The notes under the pieces were generated by a model. That model did not search any database. It saw only the letters and a list, made by a program, of their open reading frames with translations, and was not told the origin of the DNA. DNA of 7,162 bases from Candidatus Gastranaerophilales bacterium (GTDB lineage: Bacteria > Cyanobacteriota > Vampirovibrionia > Gastranaerophilales > Gastranaerophilaceae), in assembly GCA_947625445.1 (NCBI GenBank), contig CANQOM010000080.1:1-7162 (forward strand). Direction: 5' to 3'. Numbering within the stretch: the stretch's first letter is position 1; each line of letters opens with the position of its first letter. Below, piece by piece: positions 1-6,562 of the stretch. Both the position numbers and the translations under genes were made by a program.

Positions 1-1508
1 TAACTGCTGTTAAAAAAGATACTTATGAAGAGAGCAATCGTTCTGAAGAAGTATCAGTACAAGGAGAGATTGAAGCAAATTGGGGTGTGTCAGAATATAT
101 TACTTTAACTTTTTCTGAAGTTGAGAATGCAGTAGAATATAATATTTACAGAAGTGTAAACGGAGTATTTGGCTATGTGGGAACTACGTCTTCGACTACT
201 TTCATTGATGATAAAATAGAACCTGATTTGTCTTCTACTGCTCCTATATTTACTAATCCGTTTGAAAATGATAATAATCCTTCATGCGTTAATTATTTTC
301 AACAAAGGAAAGTTTTTGCAAGTTTAAAAAATAGTCCTCAACAACTTGTCGCTTCTCAAACAGGCACTAATAATAATTTTAATATTTCAAGACCGTTATC
401 TGCTTCTGATTCTATAAATTTAACATTATCGGAAAGAGAAGTTAATGAAATAAGGCATATAATAGCCTTAAATGACTTAATTCTTTTGACTTCTGGCGGT
501 GAATGGAAACTAAACGGTTCAGACGGTGCTTTTACCGCATCTGTTTCTCTTGTTGCATCCCCTCAAAGTTTTTATGGTTGTTCAAATGTACTGCCGGTTG
601 TATCAGGCAATATGATTTTATTTGTTCAATCAGGTGGCTCTGTTGTAAGAGATTTAGGCTATTCTTATATGTCTGACGGATATGACGGGGGAGAATTGTC
701 AATTTATGCAAATCACTTATTTGAAGGAAAGCAAATTGTAGATATGGCATATTCAAAGGAACCTTATAGGATTCTTTGGTGTGTTATGTCTGATGGTACA
801 ATTAATGCCCTTACTTATAATAAAAAAGAAGATGTTTCCGGTTGGCATAAACATGAAACAGACGGTAAATTTGAATCTGTAGCAGTTGTTAGAGAAGGAT
901 TTGAAGATGTTGCTTATTTCGTAGTTAAAAGAATAATTAACGGGCAAGAAAAACGATATATTGAACGAATGTCAACGAGATACGTTGAAAAAACTCAAGA
1001 CGGTATATTTTTAGATAGTTGTCTAACTTATGAAGGAGAGCCTGTCGATAATTTATCAGGCCTTGACCATCTTGAAGGTAAAACTATTAATATACTTGCG
1101 GATGGTTGTATGATTGAAAATAAAGTTGTAGAAGAAGGTAAAGTAACATTGCCTTATCCCGCTTCTAAAATTGTTGCCGGTTTGCCTTATGAATTTGAAT
1201 TGGAAACCTTAAATTTAGAGGGTGAAACGACACATGGACTTATGAAAATTATTAATTCCATTTCTATTAAAGTTGATAAATCAAGAGAGGACTTTTATAT
1301 TATAGGTACTTATGGAGATATTGTTCAAAATCCAAGAAGTATAAATAGTGTGAATGATGCGAATTATTTACATTCCGGAACGGTTAATGCATTTTCATTT
1401 TCAAATTATACAGATGAAGCCAGAGTGCATATAAAACAATTAAAACCTTTCCCTTTAACAATTAATTCAATAACAATTGATATAACTGTGGAAGACGCTA
1501 ATGCTTAA
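1..1508 (+). CDS. Phage tail nozzle / tail tubular protein B-like, 5' end missing
   Basis: Structural protein of a short-tailed phage, probably forming the distal part of the tail tube (role of T7 gp12 or the P22 stabilisation proteins). The frame is open from base 3, giving 501 visible residues. The GTG at 87 lies inside conserved sequence and is not the start, so the true start is left of the window. Residues about 1-80 look like an FnIII-type beta segment (ITLTFSEVENAVEYNIYRS, then VFGYVG). The core has motifs I associate with podovirus nozzle proteins: FQQRKVFASL (nt 294-323), EVNEIRHI, LLTSGGEWKLNG, SPQSFYG (nt 557-577), FVQSGGSVVRDLGYSY (nt 621-668), LFEGKQIVDMAYSKEPY and WHKHETDG. The family match is from memory of these motifs, not a search. 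It overlaps the next gene by 8 nt and is the first visible gene of the late operon. Confidence 0.82.
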   Translation, partial: TAVKKDTYEESNRSEEVSVQGEIEANWGVSEYITLTFSEVENAVEYNIYRSVNGVFGYVGTTSSTTFIDDKIEPDLSSTAPIFTNPFENDNNPSCVNYFQQRKVFASLKNSPQQLVASQTGTNNNFNISRPLSASDSINLTLSEREVNEIRHIIALNDLILLTSGGEWKLNGSDGAFTASVSLVASPQSFYGCSNVLPVVSGNMILFVQSGGSVVRDLGYSYMSDGYDGGELSIYANHLFEGKQIVDMAYSKEPYRILWCVMSDGTINALTYNKKEDVSGWHKHETDGKFESVAVVREGFEDVAYFVVKRIINGQEKRYIERMSTRYVEKTQDGIFLDSCLTYEGEPVDNLSGLDHLEGKTINILADGCMIENKVVEEGKVTLPYPASKIVAGLPYEFELETLNLEGETTHGLMKIINSISIKVDKSREDFYIIGTYGDIVQNPRSINSVNDANYLHSGTVNAFSFSNYTDEARVHIKQLKPFPLTINSITIDITVEDANA

Positions 1509-1986
1509 GAAATATAGTGATATTAAAGAAATTGTATTTATATTAAATAATTTAAGAGACGAGGATGAAGCAGAACTCAAAGCTCTGTGGGGAGATAATT
1601 GGTATAAAGAAACTTTAAAGAGTTTAAAGAATAAAGATATACTAATTCTTTGGGGATTCAATCTTCAACATATACTTATTCCTATTGCTATGGGCGGAGT
1701 TGAAGAAATGTTTGAAAAAAATTCCAAAATTGCATGTGTATGGCTTCTTTCTTCTAAATTTGTTAATGGAAACAAACATATATTAACAAAATATTTAAAG
1801 AAAACCATTGAAATTGCTTCCGAAAAATTTGAAGTTTTGTATAACTATATATATCACACAAATTATGAGGCAAAACTCTGGCTCAAAAAATTAGGATTCA
1901 GTTTTAATAATCCAAACCCTGAGGGAATCAAAATTCAAGAGGGTTTTGAATTTTTTTATAAGATAACTAACAGAAAGGAAAAATAA
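1501..1986 (+). CDS. GNAT-like phage protein, T7 gp13 / DUF2833 type
   Basis: Protein of 161 residues in the position that T7 gp13 occupies, between the tail tube and the internal virion proteins. It has the layout of the phage gp13/DUF2833 family, which has a GNAT acetyltransferase-like fold: a hydrophobic strand ending in a small loop (LILWGFNLQHILIPIAMGG, residues 48-66), a strand with tryptophan (ACVWLLSS, 78-85), and a C-terminal helix and strand (EAKLWLKKLGFSF, 123-135) typical of the end of GNAT domains. I see no clear acetyl-CoA R/Q-x-x-G-x-G/A loop, so catalysis is unproven; a role in virion assembly is inferred from position. ATG 1501 overlaps the previous stop and is preceded by a weak GGAAGA (1490-1495). 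Translation is probably coupled to the nozzle gene. Confidence 0.66.
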   Translation: MLKKYSDIKEIVFILNNLRDEDEAELKALWGDNWYKETLKSLKNKDILILWGFNLQHILIPIAMGGVEEMFEKNSKIACVWLLSSKFVNGNKHILTKYLKKTIEIASEKFEVLYNYIYHTNYEAKLWLKKLGFSFNNPNPEGIKIQEGFEFFYKITNRKEK

Positions 1987-2526
1987 ATGTGTACTGTTGC
2001 ATTAAATGTTGCATCTGCTCTGACTTCTGTTTTTACCGGAATACAAAGTGCTCAATATGAAAAAGCACTGGGGCAATACAAAAGTAATTTATTAATTTCT
2101 CAGGCAAATGAGATGAAACAAAAAGCTTCTGAACAATATCAAAAGGGTATTGAAGAAGCAAGAAAAGAAAGATTAAATTCTATATTAAAAATGGGTACAA
2201 TTAATACAAAAGCAGCTTCAGGAAATCTGGCATTATCTTCTGAACTTACACAAAATGCACTGAGTGATGAAAAACAGATAGGAGAATTGAATGCACTCAA
2301 TGCTTTTGAAAATTATAAAAAACGTTCGGATAGTTATCTTCAAGCAGCACAAAATTACTACAATAATGCTGCTTTGACTTCTTTTGCAGTTAAAAAAACG
2401 TATAAAAATAATATGTTTTCAAGCTTTAAAAAGGGATTATTTTCTTTATCAAATAACTTTTCTCTTAATGGTTCAGCTAATAATCTGGCACTGCAAAAAT
2501 TAGGTAATGATTTTGGAAGGATATAA
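1987..2526 (+). CDS. Internal virion (ejection) protein, T7 gp14-like
   Basis: Protein of 179 residues starting Met-Cys, as many gp14-type internal core proteins do. The N-terminus is Ala-rich and weakly hydrophobic (VALNVASALTSVFTGIQSA, residues 4-22). It is followed by a long Ala/Gln/Lys-rich helix (about 23-68), a characteristic small-residue turn AASGNLALSSE (76-86), and a second Ala/Asn-rich helix (about 95-135). In T7, gp14 is ejected first and forms a channel in the outer membrane; the same job is inferred here from architecture and gene order, not shown. It starts directly after the previous stop, with AAAGGA at 1974-1979 seven bases upstream of the ATG. The C-terminal 45 residues are Ser/Asn/Phe-rich and unlike anything I recognise. 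Confidence 0.68.
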   Translation: MCTVALNVASALTSVFTGIQSAQYEKALGQYKSNLLISQANEMKQKASEQYQKGIEEARKERLNSILKMGTINTKAASGNLALSSELTQNALSDEKQIGELNALNAFENYKKRSDSYLQAAQNYYNNAALTSFAVKKTYKNNMFSSFKKGLFSLSNNFSLNGSANNLALQKLGNDFGRI

Positions 2527-2528
2527 TT

Positions 2529-3953
2529 ATGTCGAATGAGAATAATATAGCAGATATAAAATCGTATTCATTAAGAAAAATTCCTGTAGTTAATTTAGAA
2601 AAATTTTCTGTTGAAGATAATGATACGGATAAAATTAAAATATTAGAATTAAGTAATTTTATAGATGAATGGGAACATGAAGTTTTATTTACCGAAAACG
2701 GATTTTATTCTTTAAAAGGAAAAGAGGCTGAAAATAAGAGTGAAGAATTTATTCTGGAACTAAAAAAAATTGTAAATTCTAAAATACAAAAAATAAATTT
2801 TATAGATATGGCATCAAAAGAGATTGCAATTAAAGTTAAAAATATCAAAATTGAGTCTATTTATAATCGTATGAAACAATATGAAAATATTCAATTAAAT
2901 GAATGGAGAACCGAAACATTTGATAATAGTCTCACTTCTTCTATCAGACGAGCTGCATTATATAAAGATAATTCCGAAATAATTTCTTCATCTTATAATA
3001 ATGCAATTACAGTTCTTGAATTAATGTCCAAAAATGAAAAATGGGATAAAAAAACATTTTTATCAAAGAAAAATCAATTTGAATCCGAATTTTATTCAAA
3101 TATAGTAACTTCATTTATAAATGAAAAAAATATAAAAGCTTATATTTTCTTTGAAAAGTATAAAGATAAAATTGAAGAAAAAAAACGTAAAGAGTTTGAA
3201 CAATCAACAAAAAAACTTAAAAATAATATTATTGCATATAATTATGCAAAAGAGCTATTTTCTTATAATTTGACAGATAAAGAAAAAGAAAATGAAATAA
3301 AATCTGTAAAAGACAGTGAAATAAAAACACTAATAAAAACTTTTATATCAGATTTAGACCGGTCAAAAAAACAAACGGAAGAGGAAGAGAAAAAAGAAAA
3401 AAATGCTTCTAATTGGAAAGAAATAATTTCAATTCTCAATTCAGAACCTGATAAAGCATTTTTATATATTGATTTTTCTTGTGAAGATTCAAATCAGAAT
3501 GCCAAACTACGATATATAAAAAATATAAGAAAAAACGGATACATAAATACTGATAAAACTAAGTTTTTTGAAATATTAAAAGAAATAAGGGATGATTATA
3601 AATCGTTTATAAAAAAGGATATATATGATTTTTATGAGTATCTTTCTGCTGAAGATTTTAACATAATTGAATATATATTGGAAAAAGCGGAAAAAAATTT
3701 AGAGTTATTTGAGTCAGATTATGACTATATATCAAATGAAATAAATAAGAATAAGATTAAATCTGAAGAAACGATATATTTAATTGTTAAATTGATTATA
3801 GAAAGTTTAAAAAGCTTTCAAGAAAGTAATAAAAAAGAAGCGGATATAGAACAGAGAAATAAGCTTATAAAATCTGTAATAGAACGATACCAGCAGAAAG
3901 AAAACAAAGAAGGAGAAAGGGATGACAGTATCAAGCATAGTGCCCGTAAATAA
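2529..3953 (+). CDS. Large internal virion (ejection) protein, gp15-like, highly charged
   Basis: Protein of 474 residues, almost entirely predicted helical and very rich in Lys, Glu, Asn and Ile. No signal peptide or membrane segment is seen. The segment ENGFYSLKGKEA (residues 56-67), followed by helices with repeated small/charged spacing, resembles the gp15-type ejection proteins of many podoviruses, which carry a similar F-x-x-L-K-G-x-x-A near the N-terminus. Paired helical repeats such as FESEFYSNIVTSFINEKNIKAYIFF (184-208) resemble the alpha-solenoid units of that family. Residues 279-292 are a run of Lys and Glu. It lies 2 nt after the gp14-like gene, with AAGGA at 2517-2521. It is shorter than T7 gp15 (747 aa). 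Assignment rests on position and weak motifs; the sequence has diverged strongly, and a different ejection or scaffold-like protein is possible. Confidence 0.6.
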   Translation: MSNENNIADIKSYSLRKIPVVNLEKFSVEDNDTDKIKILELSNFIDEWEHEVLFTENGFYSLKGKEAENKSEEFILELKKIVNSKIQKINFIDMASKEIAIKVKNIKIESIYNRMKQYENIQLNEWRTETFDNSLTSSIRRAALYKDNSEIISSSYNNAITVLELMSKNEKWDKKTFLSKKNQFESEFYSNIVTSFINEKNIKAYIFFEKYKDKIEEKKRKEFEQSTKKLKNNIIAYNYAKELFSYNLTDKEKENEIKSVKDSEIKTLIKTFISDLDRSKKQTEEEEKKEKNASNWKEIISILNSEPDKAFLYIDFSCEDSNQNAKLRYIKNIRKNGYINTDKTKFFEILKEIRDDYKSFIKKDIYDFYEYLSAEDFNIIEYILEKAEKNLELFESDYDYISNEINKNKIKSEETIYLIVKLIIESLKSFQESNKKEADIEQRNKLIKSVIERYQQKENKEGERDDSIKHSARK

Positions 3954-5379
3954 TCATAAGGGCAATTCGTCAAATAAACAATTTGATTTTGATTTTTTGA
4001 TAGAAAACGAAAATGAACTTGTTGTTAGTTATACCAATAGTAACGGGGTTATAAAAGAATTAGAAGAAGGAATTGATTATTCTATACATCAAATAGGAAA
4101 TAAAAACGGAAGTTATATAATATTCCCTTTAGAAACTTCAGAATATGGTGTTTTAAAAGAAGATGAGCAACTTACGTTGAGTTTATCATTAACAATAAAA
4201 CAAGAAAGTGAATTTAAAAACTCATCATATTTTAATTTTGAAATTCTTGAATGGACATTTGATTATATTGTCAGAATTTTACAGATAATTGATAGAAAAA
4301 TATCAAGATGTTTAAAAGTAAATGAAGGTTCTGATGCAAATCCTGACAATTTAATGACAGAAATAAATAATTCTAAAATAGTTACAGATAATGCAGCAAA
4401 AATTGCAACTCAGATGAGAGATGAGTGTGTAAATAATAAAAACGAAACAAATAATATACGAAAAGAGCTTAACGGCAAGATTTCAGAGTTTAATACAACA
4501 TATGAAAAATGTTTAAATGAAATACTGGACAAAGGTATTGATACAAGAGCAGATGTCGAGTTTTCAAACATAACAAAAAAAGCAAGAGCAATGTTTGTGC
4601 AATCAAGTTATTTGTCAAATTGTATAACTGACATTCCTGAAAAATCCGTAGAATTTGATGAAATGAGTTTTACAATAAAATCGGGATTAAAAGTATTATT
4701 ACCTGACGGAAGAAATGCAGACGGAACTATAAAATCTGTTGAATTAATACTTGATTCTGATAAAACGGAACAAATAGATAAAACTTTAAATCAAACGGTT
4801 TTTATAGCACCTGAAAATATAGTAGAAAATTATATATTTCAAGTACCTGAGATAAATGTATATGTTCAGGAATCACAACCTGAACCGATTCATGAAGAAA
4901 GTAACGATAAAGATTGTATGTGGTATTGTCCTTCCAAAGCGAAATGGCAAAGGTATAACAATAAAGAGTGGAGTGAAATCCAATGTACACCAATATTGAA
5001 ATATAAAATAGAAAGTGATGAATTTTCATCATATATTCCAATGAAGCCGATAGAATTACTTAAGAGAAGTGATAAATCGGAAATAATAGATTGGTCAATA
5101 CCGGATTATAATGCAGGTGTGACAAAAGTTTGGACGGATGCAAATTATGTAAATCAGCCGGGATTTTTATTATGGCGAGCTACTACTGCATCAGGAAGTA
5201 TTCCTGTAATGGAAATATCATTTGATAAAAAAACTTGGACTGAAATATGGACAGGGGATAATCAACATGCCACTCAGATTCGATACGGCTATTTATTTGT
5301 TTGCCCGGGAACTTATTATAAAGGGGTAAGAGGTTATAACCAGTATTTAGTTTTTTACCCGTTAAAAGGAGAAAGATAA
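3922..5379 (+). CDS. Tail fibre / receptor-binding protein with T7 gp17-like N-terminus
   Basis: Protein of 485 residues that likely trimerises and binds the cell surface. Residues 1-135 fit the T7 tail fibre N-terminal attachment domain: a strand ending FDFDFLIENENELVVSY (21-37), a GIDYSIHQ strand (50-57), a beta-rich TLSLSLTIKQESEF (85-98), then a helix FEILEWTFDYIVRILQIIDR (106-125) where the family binds the tail. Residues about 145-205 are a probable coiled-coil shaft. A middle part from ADVEFSNITKKA (210-221) leads to beta-rich sequence, and the C-terminal 100 residues are aromatic-rich (IPDYNAGV, PGFLLWRATT, YNQYLVFYP) and probably hold the receptor-binding tip. ATG 3922 has AGGAG at 3911-3915, and the gene overlaps its neighbour by 32 nt. 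Receptor unknown; no peptidase or glycosidase motif seen. Confidence 0.78.
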   Translation: MTVSSIVPVNNHKGNSSNKQFDFDFLIENENELVVSYTNSNGVIKELEEGIDYSIHQIGNKNGSYIIFPLETSEYGVLKEDEQLTLSLSLTIKQESEFKNSSYFNFEILEWTFDYIVRILQIIDRKISRCLKVNEGSDANPDNLMTEINNSKIVTDNAAKIATQMRDECVNNKNETNNIRKELNGKISEFNTTYEKCLNEILDKGIDTRADVEFSNITKKARAMFVQSSYLSNCITDIPEKSVEFDEMSFTIKSGLKVLLPDGRNADGTIKSVELILDSDKTEQIDKTLNQTVFIAPENIVENYIFQVPEINVYVQESQPEPIHEESNDKDCMWYCPSKAKWQRYNNKEWSEIQCTPILKYKIESDEFSSYIPMKPIELLKRSDKSEIIDWSIPDYNAGVTKVWTDANYVNQPGFLLWRATTASGSIPVMEISFDKKTWTEIWTGDNQHATQIRYGYLFVCPGTYYKGVRGYNQYLVFYPLKGER

Positions 5380-5804
5380 TGATAAAATATGCAAAAATTA
5401 AAAATAAAGATACAGGAATTTGTGAGGTTGGAATAGGCGATAATGATTTATATTACAAATCGATAGGAATGAACAAATTTGATGTTGAACTTTCCGAAAT
5501 TGATAATAATTGGTATTTAAAGGAAAAATGTCCGCATTATAGTGAAGAAGAGTTAAAATTAAAAGAAAAAGAACGTATATTAAATTTAAAAATGACACCG
5601 AGAGATTTTTTACTTTCTATTATTGATTTGGGTGTTTCTTGGAATGATATAAAACAAATGTTAAGTCAAAATCCACGTGCTGAAATTGAATTAAATTACT
5701 GTCAATTTGTTTATAGAGGAAATCCTCTTTTAAATGAACTTTCAGGACAATTTGGTATATCTGAGACCCAATTAGATAATATTTTTTTAGAAAAGGGTAA
5801 TTAA
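5379..5804 (+). CDS. Small conserved phage protein beside the tail fibre, function unknown
   Basis: Protein of 141 residues with two parts. Residues 1-52 (MIKYAKIKNKDTGICEVGIG, then YYKSIGM and WYLKEKCP) look like the short beta-rich modules found in phage proteins next to tail fibres. After a charged linker, the C-terminal part is helical: LKMTPRDFLLSIIDLGVSWNDIKQML (70-95), NYCQFVYRGNPLLNELSGQFGISETQLDNIF (106-136). The last stretch reads like a small helix-turn-helix-like or capping domain (QFGISETQLDNIF). A fibre assembly or capping role is inference from position only. Its ATG overlaps the fibre stop as TAATG, with AAAAGGAG at 5364-5371, which suggests translational coupling to the fibre and matched expression. 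I do not recognise a named family. Confidence 0.72.
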   Translation: MIKYAKIKNKDTGICEVGIGDNDLYYKSIGMNKFDVELSEIDNNWYLKEKCPHYSEEELKLKEKERILNLKMTPRDFLLSIIDLGVSWNDIKQMLSQNPRAEIELNYCQFVYRGNPLLNELSGQFGISETQLDNIFLEKGN

Positions 5805-5805
5805 A

Positions 5806-6291
5806 ATGACAAAAGAAAAGATAGTTAGCATTGAATTTCTTCAAGAACCTAACGTTAAAGTGAGAGTTATATCGGATTCTGATACAAAAGAAATAATTAA
5901 AAATAAGAAACAATACCCTTTTGAGCTATGTAATAATGTAGAAATAAAAATAATAACAACACAAAGAGAGTTTAAATTCTCAATTTTTAACGGATTTACA
6001 TGGAATGGGGCTGATATTCCCAGATTTTTCTGGCGAACTATTGGCTCGAGAACTGATAATGATTTTCTTATTGCATCTATGGTACATGATTGGCTTTTAG
6101 AATTTAAATCTTATATGATAAACGAGGTTTTAAAAAATACAATAACTCCCAAACAATATAGAAGATTAACTTCATTAATATTCAGACATGTAATAAAAGA
6201 ACAGGGTACAAATACTATAAAAGCCAATATAATGGCTTGGTGTGTTGATGTATTTCAAATGCTAAATTTTAGGAGTTGGAAATGTCAATAA
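5806..6291 (+). CDS. DUF1353-family phage protein
   Basis: Protein of 161 residues, cytosolic by composition. The segment FNGFTWNGADIPRFFWRTIG (61-80) followed by ASMVHDWLL (90-98) is the hallmark of the DUF1353 phage family, whose usual consensus is a Gly-Phe, an acidic/small turn, Ile/Val-Pro-Arg, then a conserved His-Asp pair. Here the turn reads Trp-Asn-Gly-Ala-Asp instead of the common Thr-Asp-x-Ala-Ser. The C-terminal half (TPKQYRRLTSLIFRHVIKEQ, 114-133) is helical. The family is common in late phage regions, often beside lysis genes, but its biochemical role is not established to my knowledge. The gene starts 1 nt after the previous stop, with AAAGGG at 5792-5797, and overlaps the next gene by 10 nt. 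Confidence 0.75.
   Translation: MTKEKIVSIEFLQEPNVKVRVISDSDTKEIIKNKKQYPFELCNNVEIKIITTQREFKFSIFNGFTWNGADIPRFFWRTIGSRTDNDFLIASMVHDWLLEFKSYMINEVLKNTITPKQYRRLTSLIFRHVIKEQGTNTIKANIMAWCVDVFQMLNFRSWKCQ
6271..6275 (+). promoter_or_regulatory. Ribosome binding site fixing the start of the small membrane protein
   Basis: A perfect AGGAG stands 6 nt before ATG 6282, inside the 3' end of the DUF1353 gene. It argues against the earlier in-frame TTG at 6276, which touches the motif. Confidence 0.8.
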
Positions 6292-6530
6292 CATTTGAAT
6301 TGTTGATAGTAATAGTAATAAATGTTGTAAGTGCAGGTATTTTTATAGGCGGACTTGCGATGAGTATAAAATTTATTGAACAACAAATCAGAAGGTTAGA
6401 ATCAAAACAAGATAAACATAACAGTCTTATAGAAAGAATGGCGGTAGTTGAACAATCAACAAAATCTGCACATCACAGAATAGATACAATAGAAGAAATA
6501 CATTTAAAAGATATAAAAAGGCGGACTTAA
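6282..6530 (+). CDS. Small membrane protein with coiled coil; possible holin or lysis accessory
   Basis: Protein of 82 residues: one N-terminal hydrophobic span (LLIVIVINVVSAGIFIGGLA, residues 7-26), then Lys and a strongly heptad-like charged helix (FIEQQIRRLESKQDKHNSLIERMAVVEQ, 31-58) and a C-terminal AHHRIDTIEEIH segment. This layout is shared by small phage lysis-region proteins such as XhlA-type hemolysins and some holins, but no family motif is decisive. The ATG at 6282 is the start: AGGAG at 6271-6275 sits 6 nt upstream, whereas the in-frame TTG at 6276 directly abuts that site and cannot be used with it. It overlaps the DUF1353 gene by 10 nt. Its last five codons and stop lie inside the terminator stem. 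Confidence 0.7.
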   Translation: MSITFELLIVIVINVVSAGIFIGGLAMSIKFIEQQIRRLESKQDKHNSLIERMAVVEQSTKSAHHRIDTIEEIHLKDIKRRT

Positions 6531-6549
6531 TTATTAAGTCCGCCTTTTT
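6515..6549. terminator. Bidirectional rho-independent terminator between convergent genes
   Basis: A perfect 16-bp inverted repeat with a 3-nt loop (TTA, 6531-6533). The left arm is 6515-6530 and the right arm 6534-6549, with core GGCGGACTTAA paired to TTAAGTCCGCC. The left arm begins with five A and the right arm ends with five T, so each strand yields a G+C-containing hairpin followed by a U run. It can therefore end both the phage operon (+) and lysC (-). The stop codon TAA (6528-6530) of the small membrane protein is inside the left arm, and the lysC stop is 13 nt beyond the right arm. Confidence 0.93.
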
Positions 6550-6562
6550 ATTTGTTTATTGA

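Noticed and set aside
1..3. TAA at the window edge as stop of a preceding gene
   Set aside because: It is out of frame with the nozzle gene, which reads through this point, so a separate gene ending here would be hidden in its coding sequence; nothing supports one.
87..89. GTG as start of the nozzle gene
   Set aside because: The frame is open upstream to the window edge, the encoded sequence on both sides belongs to one beta-rich domain, and the closest AGGAG-like motif (62-66) is far (20 nt) from the GTG.
532..947. Two adjacent minus-strand open frames
   Set aside because: They lie opposite the conserved core of the nozzle gene and show no domain or ribosome binding site.
1467..1661. Minus-strand open frame of 64 codons
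   Set aside because: It lies opposite the overlap of the nozzle and GNAT-like genes, with Ser/Leu-rich low-complexity product.
4802..5041. Minus-strand open frame of 79 codons
   Set aside because: It lies wholly opposite the tail fibre gene, and its aromatic-rich product is a composition effect.
5620..5913. Minus-strand open frame of 97 codons
   Set aside because: It spans the junction of two well-supported plus-strand genes, and its Phe/Tyr/Leu-rich product is typical of the reverse strand of A+T-rich coding DNA.
6276..6278. TTG as start of the small membrane protein
   Set aside because: It directly abuts AGGAG 6271-6275, leaving no spacer; ATG 6282 has proper 6-nt spacing.
6531..6562. 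Integrase, tRNA or direct repeat marking a prophage end
   Set aside because: The 32 bases between the two stop codons hold only the right arm of the terminator and A+T-rich sequence; no second copy was seen in the window.
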